From Firmicutes bacterium UBA2530 (GTDB lineage Bacteria; Bacillota; Clostridia; Tissierellales; Sedimentibacteraceae), in contig DDNC01000025.1 of the NCBI GenBank assembly GCA_002340985.1, positions 17,514 to 49,177 on the forward strand: DNA of 31,664 nucleotides, written 5' to 3'. Below are positions 16,580-23,888 of the stretch, one piece after another. The notes beneath the pieces are model-generated. The model saw nothing but the letters and a program-made list of their open reading frames with translations. It was not told where the DNA came from and made no database searches. A program made the translations under genes and the position numbers. Each line of letters starts with the position of its first letter. Positions within the stretch are counted from its first letter, which is position 1.

Positions 16580-16583
16580 TGGG

Positions 16584-17531
16584 ATGATAGAAATAGAAAA
16601 GCCTAATATTACGTTAATTGAAAAAAATGATGATAACACATATGGGAAAATAGTAGTTGAACCACTTGAAAGAGGTTATGGAACAACACTTGGAAATTCG
16701 CTTAGAAGAATACTTCTTTCATCTTTACCAGGAGCAGCTGTAACATCCATCAATATTCAGGGAGTATTGCATGAATTTTCTACAATACCGGGAGTAAGAG
16801 AAGACGTTACAGAAATAATTCTTAATATAAAGAATCTGGCTGCTAAAATGAATGTTTCAGGATCTGCGCAGCTTCTAATAGATGCAAAAGGTCCTAAGGA
16901 AGTTACAGCAGCCGATATCATAACCGGCGGAGACGTAGACATAATCAATGAAGACTTGCATATTGCAACTCTGGAAGAAGGTTCCGAGCTCATTATTGAA
17001 ATGGAAATGGAACAAGGCAGAGGATATGTGGTTGCAGAAAGAAATAAAAAGGAAAGTCAGCCAATAGGCGTCATTCCGATTGATTCTATCTACACTCCGG
17101 TTAAGAAAGTAAACTTTACGGTTGAAGATACCAGAGTAGGAAACAGAACAGATTTCGATAAACTTACAATTGAAATCTGGACTAACGGTACAATCGAACC
17201 TGAAGAAGCAGTATCTTTGGGAGCAAAAATATTAAATGAGCATCTCAATCTGTTTATATCATTGACGGACCACGTAAATGATGTGGAAATTATGGTAGAA
17301 AAAGAAGAAGATGAAAAAGAAAAAGTTCTGGAAATGACAATAGAGGAACTTGATTTGTCAGTTAGATCCTATAACTGTCTGAAGAGAGCAGGAATTAACA
17401 CTGTTGAGGAGCTTACATACAAGTCAGAAGATGATATGATGAAAGTAAGAAACCTCGGAAAGAAATCTTTGGATGAAGTAGCGAAAAAGCTTGAGGAATT
17501 AGGTTTATCTCTGAGAAAAAACGATAATTAG
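16584..17531 (+). CDS. rpoA: RNA polymerase alpha subunit
   Basis: The 315-aa protein has the N-terminal assembly domain (YGTTLGNSLRRILLSSLPGA, the dimerisation signature), a linker rich in Glu/Lys at about 235-250, and the C-terminal DNA- and activator-binding domain (LDLSVRSYNCLKRAGINTVE ... MKVRNLGKKSLDEV). Length is normal. GGAGGG precedes the ATG and may be partly masked by an upstream stem. Confidence 0.99.
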   Translation: MIEIEKPNITLIEKNDDNTYGKIVVEPLERGYGTTLGNSLRRILLSSLPGAAVTSINIQGVLHEFSTIPGVREDVTEIILNIKNLAAKMNVSGSAQLLIDAKGPKEVTAADIITGGDVDIINEDLHIATLEEGSELIIEMEMEQGRGYVVAERNKKESQPIGVIPIDSIYTPVKKVNFTVEDTRVGNRTDFDKLTIEIWTNGTIEPEEAVSLGAKILNEHLNLFISLTDHVNDVEIMVEKEEDEKEKVLEMTIEELDLSVRSYNCLKRAGINTVEELTYKSEDDMMKVRNLGKKSLDEVAKKLEELGLSLRKNDN

Positions 17532-17551
17532 TTTTAAAAGGAGGACTAAGC

Positions 17552-17893
17552 ATGGGTAGTCACAGAAAGCTTGGTTTTAAAACCGACCATAGAGTAGCAA
17601 TGCTTCGTAATATGACTGCTGACTTGATTAATCATGGCAGAATTGTTACAACAGTAACAAGAGCCAAGGAATTAAGAAGAGTTGCAGAAAGAACAATTAC
17701 TCTTGGCAAAAGAGGAGACCTGCATGCAAGACGTCAAGCTGCAGCTTATTTATATGATAAAAATGCAGTAAGTAAGCTATTTGAAGAAGTTGCTCCTAAA
17801 TACAAGGATAGAAATGGTGGATACACCAGAATTCTAAAATTGGGACCACGCAGAGGCGATGGAGCAGAAATGGCGATAATCGAACTTGTATAG
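17552..17893 (+). CDS. rplQ: 50S ribosomal protein L17
   Basis: The 113-aa product has HRKLGFKTDHRVAMLRNMTA, VTRAKELRRVAERTITLGKR and NGGYTRILKLGPRRGDGAEM. This is the short L17 form normal for bacteria. AAGGAGG precedes the ATG. Last gene of the supercluster. Confidence 0.98.
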   Translation: MGSHRKLGFKTDHRVAMLRNMTADLINHGRIVTTVTRAKELRRVAERTITLGKRGDLHARRQAAAYLYDKNAVSKLFEEVAPKYKDRNGGYTRILKLGPRRGDGAEMAIIELV

Positions 17894-17978
17894 AGTTGTC
17901 TTACACTCTTGCACTATTAACATAGGGCATAAGTTCTTTAAATTAATATAACTGTCAGGGATTATTCCCTTTCAGTTT

Positions 17979-18017
17979 AAAAAAAGCAATTTAAATTTCC
18001 TTTAAGTTGCTTTTTTT
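17979..18017 (+). terminator. Intrinsic terminator of the S10-spc-alpha cluster
   Basis: AAAAAAGCAATTTAAA pairs with TTTAAGTTGCTTTTTTT (one G-U pair) around a 5-nt loop TTTCC, giving a long stem that runs into a seven-T tract. Strong rho-independent signal 85 nt after rplQ. Confidence 0.88.
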
Positions 18018-18018
18018 G

Positions 18019-18091
18019 TATGCCCTAACCCTATTTTTCAGAGTCTTTTTTCTGAAAAATAGCGGTAGGTCAACCGCAACACGTTCCCAAA
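18019..18091. repeat. Structured intergenic repeat, copy B
   Basis: A 73-bp unit identical, base for base, to 18137-18209 (118-bp period) and similar to 592-655. It contains a 12-bp perfect inverted repeat (18031-18042 with 18051-18062, loop GTCTTTTT) followed by a small CGGT/ACCG hairpin. No protein is encoded. It begins 2 nt after the rplQ terminator T-tract. Confidence 0.85.
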
Positions 18092-18127
18092 GTATGCGAC
18101 CAGCGGGAGCTGATACTTTGGTGAACG
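18082..18127. repeat. Nested inverted repeat between the two repeat copies
   Basis: CGTTC..AAAGTAT (18082-18095) pairs with ATACTTT..GAACG (18113-18127) with small irregularities at CC/GGT; an inner CAGC/GCTG hairpin with GGGA loop sits at the tip. The arm starts in the end of copy B, so the spacer is structurally part of the element. Confidence 0.7.
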
Positions 18128-18136
18128 AGACTGTGA

Positions 18137-18209
18137 TATGCCCTAACCCTATTTTTCAGAGTCTTTTTTCTGAAAAATAGCGGTAGGTCAACCGCAACAC
18201 GTTCCCAAA
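18137..18209. repeat. Structured intergenic repeat, copy C
   Basis: Identical to copy B over 73 bp and in the same orientation. The identity ends in CCCAAA; beyond this point the sequence differs, so only the 73-bp module was duplicated or the second spacer was lost. It is followed by the agr-type promoter region. Confidence 0.85.
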
Positions 18210-18267
18210 AAGTCTTAATACTATTCTATATGCTCTAACTCCAATGAAAATGTAACCATGAGTATAA

Positions 18268-18296
18268 TTAGTATATACAAATTGTATATATACTAA
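18268..18296. promoter_or_regulatory. Palindromic site upstream of the agr-type operon promoter
   Basis: TTAGTATATAC (18268-18278) faces GTATATATACTAA (18284-18296), an imperfect dyad with an AAATT centre. It ends 11 nt before the -35 box at 18307. It could be an operator for a dimeric regulator, but it is AT-rich and the assignment is tentative. Confidence 0.4.
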
Positions 18297-18306
18297 TAGT
18301 TATACA

Positions 18307-18334
18307 TTGAAAAGTACTGAATTTATGTTATAAT
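18307..18334 (+). promoter_or_regulatory. Promoter of the response regulator-kinase operon
   Basis: TTGAAA (18307-18312), a 16-nt spacer, and TATAAT (18329-18334), a good SigA-type promoter 29 nt before the start codon. Confidence 0.7.
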
Positions 18335-18362
18335 ATATTATATTTATATAGGATGTGAAAAT

Positions 18363-19109
18363 ATGATGTACAATATTGCAATTTGTGATGATTCTGAGGA
18401 ATATGGTGAAATAGTTACAGAATTCGTGCAAAGGGCGGCATTGGGAATTGGCATTAGTTGCAATTTATTTACATTTAATTCGGGGAGAAATTTGGTACAA
18501 GCATGTGAAGGGAATAACTTTGACATCATTTTTTTGGACATGGAGATGCCGGAACAGAACGGCATAGAAACAGGTCTCTTGATAAGAGAAATCAGCAGTG
18601 AGGCAGTCATATTCTATATTACATCACACAAAGAATATGCCTATGATTCCTACAAGGTAAAGGCCAGAGATTATCTTCTTAAACCTGTTACAGTTTCCGC
18701 TTTAGAAAAGGTCTTGCTTGAGCACATCGAAGATAAAGAAAAGAAAGAAAAGAAAGAAGAAGTGATGCTCCTTGATGTAAAAGATATAAACGGAGTACTG
18801 CATCGAATACCCTTACATGAAATAACTCATGTTCTTAGGAAGAAGGAGGATAGAAAGCTACACATATACAGGTTGAGCAAGGAAGAAATAATATTAGTTC
18901 AAACACTTGACAGTATTGAGAAAAAACTTATGTACAGCAGCATATTTGCCAGGGCAGGCAAGTCATGCCTTGTTAATCTTGATAATGTTAGAACAATTAA
19001 CAAAAATGTAATTCATTTTAGTAATGACGTCCAAGAAGAGGCAAGCAGACGTTGCCTTTCAGAATTGTTGAACAGATTCAAAATAAGAAAACTGGCGGTG
19101 AAGATGTGA
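18363..19109 (+). CDS. LytTR-family response regulator (AgrA-like)
   Basis: The 248-aa protein has an N-terminal receiver domain (acidic pair Asp9/Asp10 in ICDDSE, phospho-acceptor Asp59 in FLDMEMP, Lys in YLLKPV) and a C-terminal LytTR DNA-binding domain from about residue 140, of the AgrA/ComE/VirR kind. It should be phosphorylated by the kinase that follows and activate the agrD-agrB promoter. GGATGTGA precedes the start; ATGATG leaves the first or second Met possible. The last base of its stop codon is the first base of the kinase gene. Symbol withheld because orthology to S. aureus AgrA is not shown. Confidence 0.92.
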   Translation: MMYNIAICDDSEEYGEIVTEFVQRAALGIGISCNLFTFNSGRNLVQACEGNNFDIIFLDMEMPEQNGIETGLLIREISSEAVIFYITSHKEYAYDSYKVKARDYLLKPVTVSALEKVLLEHIEDKEKKEKKEEVMLLDVKDINGVLHRIPLHEITHVLRKKEDRKLHIYRLSKEEIILVQTLDSIEKKLMYSSIFARAGKSCLVNLDNVRTINKNVIHFSNDVQEEASRRCLSELLNRFKIRKLAVKM

Positions 19110-20422
19110 TGAATTGGTATTTGATAGAGGCTTCAGTAAATTTTATTCAGGTTTATGTAATATTTAAGGTGTTTGATTTATATTATGAACAAAGATTTCA
19201 GTGCAAGTATGCTCTTAATATCTCCATATTATTTATGACACTAGCATTATGCTTATTAAATTATTTAGTGTCCATTGAACTAAATCCATATGCCTATTTA
19301 TGTTATATTCTGCTTATATACGCATTTTCACTTGTGATTTTTAAGGGAAGTATATTCTCTAATATAATAACAACTTTTTTGATCATTGTAATAATAGGAA
19401 TATGTGAATTAGTATCTGCGTTATTGATATCTGCCATAACTGGGATAGAGATTAATTCTGTATTAGGGCAGGTTTTCGGTCGCTTTGAAGCAATGATAAT
19501 ATCTCACACCTTTTTAATATTCATATATCTATTTATTAAAAAGGGGAGAAATAGAGACAAAATGATTTTATCTAACAACAGATATTATCTGCTTGTATCA
19601 TTGCTACTATTTTTAACTGTCTTTACAATTATTATTGTAATTTGGATATATGGTAATGTTGATATTAATGAAAGCCTAAATACAAATTTAGTATTACTTA
19701 CAATTTGTATTTCATCAGTATCATTATTATCAATTATCTTAACTGATAAAATAATAAAAGAAATGAATGAGAGACATAAGAATGAGCTTGAGTTACAGCA
19801 CATGAAATTGGAGCATACATATTTTTCAGATGTTAACTCTGTATTAGAAGAAATAAGAATACTTAGGCATGATATGCGAGGAGAACTGGTTGTTATCCAT
19901 GGATATAACGAAATGAACCAAAGAGATAAAATCAGTACTCACATTGAGAAAAAACTTAGAGAGTTAGATATACAATTGCTTCCGAGGATGGACAATGACA
20001 ATATACTTACATCTTTTATAAATTTTAAGATAAAAGAAGCACGCTCACATAATATTGAGGTAATGCTGGAAAGCAATTTAACTGAAGAAGACGAAATAAA
20101 TATAGACAAAGAAGATATATGCAGGGTATTAAATAATATAATAAACAATGCAATAGAAGCTTGCGAGCATGTTGAGGGGAAATACATAAAGCTTCAAATA
20201 GATATGGTAAGTAACTGTCTTATAATCAAAGCAGAAAACCCATTCAAGGGAGAAGTAAAAACTCAAGGGGACAAACTAATTACATTAAAAAAAGACAAGG
20301 CCCGGCACGGTTACGGACTTAAAAGCGTAAAAGGAATTGCAGAAAAGTACGGAGGTTTTATGAACATCAATTATGGCAACAATATTTTTATACTTGAAGT
20401 CCATATGATTGTAAAGATGTAG
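19109..20422 (+). CDS. AgrC-like sensor histidine kinase
   Basis: The 437-aa protein has an N-terminal half of about six membrane helices, as in peptide-sensing HPK10 kinases, then a coiled linker (ELELQHMKLEHTYFSDVNSV), the phospho-acceptor His254 in RILRHDMRGEL, and an HATPase domain with N-box NNIINNAIEACE and G-box HGYGLKSVKGIAEKYGG. I start at ATG 19109 (TGATG overlap with the regulator, GGTGA upstream); a frame open from 19052 would extend inside the regulator gene. It probably binds the cyclic peptide made by the next two genes. Confidence 0.93.
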   Translation: MNWYLIEASVNFIQVYVIFKVFDLYYEQRFQCKYALNISILFMTLALCLLNYLVSIELNPYAYLCYILLIYAFSLVIFKGSIFSNIITTFLIIVIIGICELVSALLISAITGIEINSVLGQVFGRFEAMIISHTFLIFIYLFIKKGRNRDKMILSNNRYYLLVSLLLFLTVFTIIIVIWIYGNVDINESLNTNLVLLTICISSVSLLSIILTDKIIKEMNERHKNELELQHMKLEHTYFSDVNSVLEEIRILRHDMRGELVVIHGYNEMNQRDKISTHIEKKLRELDIQLLPRMDNDNILTSFINFKIKEARSHNIEVMLESNLTEEDEINIDKEDICRVLNNIINNAIEACEHVEGKYIKLQIDMVSNCLIIKAENPFKGEVKTQGDKLITLKKDKARHGYGLKSVKGIAEKYGGFMNINYGNNIFILEVHMIVKM

Positions 20423-20492
20423 AAAAGTATTAGATTTGTAAATTCTCTAAAACCAAAAACAATAACATTATTTTGCTTCATTTTTCCGCTTG

Positions 20493-20518
20493 GACAATAA
20501 AAATGACCAAATAGACAA
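20493..20518 (+). promoter_or_regulatory. Possible LytTR-regulator direct repeat upstream of agrD
   Basis: GACAA occurs at 20493 and again at 20514, one start 21 nt after the other (two helical turns). The pair ends 15 nt before the -35 box of the agrD promoter. LytTR regulators bind short direct repeats with about this spacing. The repeated unit is only five bases, so this is weak. Confidence 0.25.
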
Positions 20519-20533
20519 GTTGCATGAAATACG

Positions 20534-20562
20534 TTGAATAATGAAAAAAAATGATGTATTAT
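20534..20562 (+). promoter_or_regulatory. Promoter of agrD-agrB
   Basis: TTGAAT (20534-20539), a 17-nt spacer, TATTAT (20557-20562). It lies 30 nt before the GTG start of the peptide gene, inside the 170-nt gap after the kinase gene, so agrDB can be expressed separately from the two-component pair. Confidence 0.6.
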
Positions 20563-20592
20563 GTTATTAACGTTTGAAGGGAGGGATGTAAA

Positions 20593-20727
20593 GTGAAAAA
20601 AACTTTATCCTTTATGTCATGTATTGCTGCATTTTTGGTGGCAACTGCTCAAACAACAGTGGGGATGACATGCATATTATTGCTTAATCAGCCAAAGGTT
20701 CCGCAATGCTTGTTAAAAAATGATTAA
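20593..20727 (+). CDS. agrD: AgrD-like cyclic lactone autoinducer prepeptide
   Basis: The 44-aa peptide runs from GTG (behind GGGAGGG) to TAA. It has a basic amphipathic N-terminal leader (MKKTLSFMSCIAAFLVATAQ), a core around Cys27 (TVGMTCILLL) and a tail NQPKVPQCLLKND. The spacing from Cys27 to the proline-containing tail matches S. aureus AgrD, where the ring is Cys plus four residues and the tail reads DEVEVP; here CILLL would be the ring and NQPKVP the start of the tail. AgrB should cut after Leu31 and close a thiolactone. The last 8 bases overlap agrB. Assignment rests on pattern and context. Confidence 0.85.
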   Translation: MKKTLSFMSCIAAFLVATAQTTVGMTCILLLNQPKVPQCLLKND

Positions 20728-21280
20728 CAAAATTTCTCTTTTGTTATCTGATGGAATTGGGGTAAAACTCAATTCCTCAGATGATGAAAAAGCGGTGTAT
20801 GCTTACAGCATAGAGGTGTTATTGTCATTATTTGTGAATTTAATGCTTCTTTTATGTGTGGCACACGTTGTGAATAAAAAGTGGGAACTCTTAATTTTTA
20901 TAATCTTTTTCTCAGGTTTAAGAACATATGCCGGTGGATACCATGCTAAAACTCATGTTGAGTGTATGGCTTTATCGATGCTTGGTTTTGTAATATCTGC
21001 TTTATGCGGTATGTATTTGAGATCATATGGGGAAATTGTACTTATATTTGGGTTATTATTTTCATTATTTATGGTCTTTAAATTAGCGCCTGTAGAGTCT
21101 GAAAACAAACCATTGAGCAAAAGTGAAAGAAAAAAATACAAAATGATAAGCAGGGCTTCAGTGGTGGCTTTGAGCTTTGCAGCAATTATTCTGTATATAT
21201 TAAGAATGAAGACTGATTATATTTACGTTACGGCATCTGCGGCTATGGTAATCGAATCAGTAAGTTTACTGAAGAAGTGA
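20720..21280 (+). CDS. agrB: AgrB-like peptide-processing membrane endopeptidase
   Basis: The 186-aa membrane protein has the AgrB core motif RTYAGGYHAKTHVEC. The catalytic pair, His75 and Cys82, is seven residues apart as in S. aureus AgrB (His77/Cys84). Several hydrophobic helices follow. It would cleave the AgrD tail and form the cyclic peptide at the membrane. It overlaps agrD by 8 bases, so the two are probably translated together. The order here (regulator, kinase, D, B) differs from the S. aureus order (B, D, C, A). Confidence 0.92.
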   Translation: MINKISLLLSDGIGVKLNSSDDEKAVYAYSIEVLLSLFVNLMLLLCVAHVVNKKWELLIFIIFFSGLRTYAGGYHAKTHVECMALSMLGFVISALCGMYLRSYGEIVLIFGLLFSLFMVFKLAPVESENKPLSKSERKKYKMISRASVVALSFAAIILYILRMKTDYIYVTASAAMVIESVSLLKK

Positions 21281-21309
21281 GGCATTTTAATTGTATACGT
21301 ATTGGGTGG

Positions 21310-21337
21310 GCAGTTCAATTTATTGAACTGCTTTTTT
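21310..21337 (+). terminator. Intrinsic terminator of the agr-type locus
   Basis: GCAGTTCAA (21310-21318) and TTGAACTGC (21323-21331) form a perfect 9-bp stem with TTTA loop followed by six T. It lies 30 nt after agrB and separates the locus from the ECF genes. Confidence 0.9.
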
Positions 21338-21422
21338 CAATATTACAGAAGGTTAGTGTTGTAAATTTATTGAAATAGTGTTATCATTTAATGCAGTGAA
21401 AAATAAAGATTCAGGTGCTTAT

Positions 21423-22247
21423 ATGGAAAATATAATTAGGATAGAAAATGTTAAATATAAATATGATAAAGAAGACAATACATATGCTGTGGACGGAGTC
21501 AACCTTGATATAAGAAAAGGTGAGTTTACGGCAATAATAGGGCATAACGGCTCGGGGAAATCAACGCTGGCGAAGCTTATAAACTCCTTGCTGCTGCCTG
21601 TAGAAGGAAAAATTTATGTAAAGGGAATGGATACCTCCGATGATTCAAAACTTTGGGATATAAGACAGACCGCGGGGATGGTATTTCAGAATCCTGATAA
21701 TCAGCTTGTTGCAACTATCGTGGAGGAGGACATCGCCTTTGGACCTGAAAACCAGGGCGTGGAGCCGGAAGAAATAAGAAGAAGAGTTGATGACGCGCTG
21801 AATGCTGTAGGCATGTATGAATTCAGAAAAAGACCACCTCACATGCTTTCCGGGGGACAGAAGCAAAGAATTGCCATTGCGGGCATACTTGCTCTGAATT
21901 CTAACTGCATAATACTTGATGAGCCAACGGCGATGCTGGATCCTTCAGGCAGAAAAGAAGTTATGGAGACATTGGGAAAATTAAAGGAACAGGGCAAGAC
22001 CATTTTATTGATTACACACTACATGGATGAAGCTGTACAGGCCGACAGGGTAGTTATAATGGATAAAGGTAATATTAAATTAGACGGTACCCCTAAAGAA
22101 GTATTCAGAAATATAGACGAAATAAAAAGGTTCGGTCTGGATGTGCCTCAGGTTACGGAATTAGCGCAGGCACTTGCAAAGGAAGGGCTTAACATACCTT
22201 ATGATACAATTGATGTAAAGGAACTGGTGGATGCACTATGTCAATAA
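21423..22247 (+). CDS. ecfA1: ECF transporter ATPase EcfA1
   Basis: The 274-aa ABC ATPase has Walker A GHNGSGKST, Q-loop VFQNPDNQ, signature LSGGQKQR, Walker B CIILDEPTAMLD and the switch His in LLITHYMDEA. VFQNPDNQ is typical of EcfA. With EcfA2 and EcfT it powers vitamin or micronutrient uptake by exchangeable S subunits. I start at ATG 21423 behind CAGGTG; the frame is open to 21378 but those 15 residues are not family-like. It overlaps ecfA2 by 10 bases. Confidence 0.96.
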   Translation: MENIIRIENVKYKYDKEDNTYAVDGVNLDIRKGEFTAIIGHNGSGKSTLAKLINSLLLPVEGKIYVKGMDTSDDSKLWDIRQTAGMVFQNPDNQLVATIVEEDIAFGPENQGVEPEEIRRRVDDALNAVGMYEFRKRPPHMLSGGQKQRIAIAGILALNSNCIILDEPTAMLDPSGRKEVMETLGKLKEQGKTILLITHYMDEAVQADRVVIMDKGNIKLDGTPKEVFRNIDEIKRFGLDVPQVTELAQALAKEGLNIPYDTIDVKELVDALCQ

Positions 22248-23098
22248 AAGCAGAAAATATAAAATACATTTACAGTGATGGAACACCTTTCAGAACTGTT
22301 GCATTGGAGGATGTGAATCTTGAAATAAATGAAGGTGATTTTCTGGGGGTTATCGGGCATACAGGTTCGGGTAAATCAACGCTTATTCAACTTTTAAACG
22401 GCCTGGAAAAGCCGTCAGAGGGAAAAATAGCAGTAGACGGGACAGTTGTCGGAGAAGACAAGAAGATGCTCAGCAAAATAAGGCAGACAGTGGGACTTGT
22501 TTTCCAATACCCTGAATATCAACTGTTTGAAGAAACAGTTGCAAAGGATGTTGCATTTGGTCCTCTGAATCTGAAATTATCTAATGATGAAATTGATAAA
22601 AGAGTTAGAGAGTCGCTGGAGCTTGTGGGTTTCAACTATAATAAAATAAAAGATGCTTCTCCATTTGATTTATCAGGGGGACAGAAAAGAAGGGTTGCCA
22701 TAGCCGGAGTTCTGGCAATGAAACCTAACTATCTCGTGCTGGATGAGCCTACGGCAGGACTTGACCCCGCAGGAAGAAATGAGTTGTTTGCCCAGATTAA
22801 GAAGCTGCATGAGAGAGCAAATGTAACTGTAATTCTTATTTCCCACAGCATGGAGGATATTGCAAAGTTAGTGAACCGTGTAATTGTGCTGTCAAAAGGC
22901 AAGATACACATGGAGGGTTCTCCAAAAGAAATATACGCTCAGGCAGAGGAATTAGAGAAAATAGGGCTGGGTGTTCCTCAGGTTGCACAGATTGTAAATG
23001 AGCTTAGAAAACGTGGATTTGAAATTAAAAATGATATAATTACAGTTGAAGAAGCAAAGGAAGAAATTATGAGGGAAGTGAGGAGACGACATGTTTAA
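22238..23098 (+). CDS. ecfA2: ECF transporter ATPase EcfA2
   Basis: The 286-aa paralogue of EcfA1 has Walker A GHTGSGKST, VFQYPEYQLFEETV, signature LSGGQKRR, Walker B YLVLDEPTAGLD and switch His in ILISHSMEDI. The VFQYPEYQLFEET segment marks the A2 subunit. It pairs with EcfA1 into the heterodimeric motor. GGTGGATG in the end of ecfA1 acts as its ribosome binding site, and its own end overlaps ecfT by 8 bases. Confidence 0.96.
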   Translation: MSIKAENIKYIYSDGTPFRTVALEDVNLEINEGDFLGVIGHTGSGKSTLIQLLNGLEKPSEGKIAVDGTVVGEDKKMLSKIRQTVGLVFQYPEYQLFEETVAKDVAFGPLNLKLSNDEIDKRVRESLELVGFNYNKIKDASPFDLSGGQKRRVAIAGVLAMKPNYLVLDEPTAGLDPAGRNELFAQIKKLHERANVTVILISHSMEDIAKLVNRVIVLSKGKIHMEGSPKEIYAQAEELEKIGLGVPQVAQIVNELRKRGFEIKNDIITVEEAKEEIMREVRRRHV

Positions 23099-23888
23099 AA
23101 ATTTAACTATCGGTCAGCATTATCCCGTGGAATCACCTGTTCACAACCTTGATCCAAGACTGAAGATTATAATTACATTTATATTTATAGTTTCATTATT
23201 TTTAATAGACAGCTTTGCCACATACTTGTTAGTGGTGGCCTTTCTTGCTGTAGCAATCAGCATTTCAAAGGTGCCTATAAAGTTTGTAATCAAAGGTCTG
23301 AGACCTATATTGATGATAATCGCCATTACGTTTATTATAAACATGCTGATGACTCCCGGAAAGGTGCTGGTAACAATCGGGTTCATTAAAATAACTGAGG
23401 AGGGCCTCAGGCAGGCAGGATTTATGGCAATCAGGCTTGCGTTGCTCATTATGGGAACATCGTTACTGACGCTTACCACATCTCCCATAATACTTACGGA
23501 CGGTATTGAAAGCCTGTTGAATCCGTTTAAGAGATTCGGTCTTCCGGCTCATGAGCTGGCAATGATGATGACTATTGCACTGCGATTTATTCCAACTCTC
23601 ATGGAGGAAACAGAAAAAATAATGAAGGCTCAGAAATCAAGAGGAGCGGATTTTGAAAGCGGAAACATAGTAAGCAGGGCAAAGAATCTTGTGCCTTTGC
23701 TGGTGCCGTTGTTCATAAGCGCCTTCAGGCGTGCTGATGAGCTTGCTATGGCTATGGAAGCCAGATGCTACAGAGGTGGAGAAAACCGAACCAGAATGCG
23801 TCAGCTGAAAATTTCAAAGGGTGATTATGCTGCGGCAGGAGTATTTGCAGTTTATTTTGCGGCAATAATCGTAATTAAAATATGGTAA
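23091..23888 (+). CDS. ecfT: ECF transporter transmembrane subunit EcfT
   Basis: The 265-aa membrane protein links the ATPases to S subunits. The N-terminus (HNLDPRLKI) is typical, and the two coupling motifs are present: QKSRGADFE and MEARCYRGG, whose Arg residues sit in the ATPase grooves. Hydrophobic helices fill residues 25-150 and the C-terminus. It overlaps truA by 7 bases, so all four genes form one translationally coupled unit. Confidence 0.96.
   Translation: MFKNLTIGQHYPVESPVHNLDPRLKIIITFIFIVSLFLIDSFATYLLVVAFLAVAISISKVPIKFVIKGLRPILMIIAITFIINMLMTPGKVLVTIGFIKITEEGLRQAGFMAIRLALLIMGTSLLTLTTSPIILTDGIESLLNPFKRFGLPAHELAMMMTIALRFIPTLMEETEKIMKAQKSRGADFESGNIVSRAKNLVPLLVPLFISAFRRADELAMAMEARCYRGGENRTRMRQLKISKGDYAAAGVFAVYFAAIIVIKIW

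Noticed and set aside
17950..17972. CAGGGATTATTCCCT hairpin after rplQ as the terminator
   Set aside because: Stem of five pairs with a three-base loop and no T-tract; the much stronger hairpin at 17979-18017 follows.
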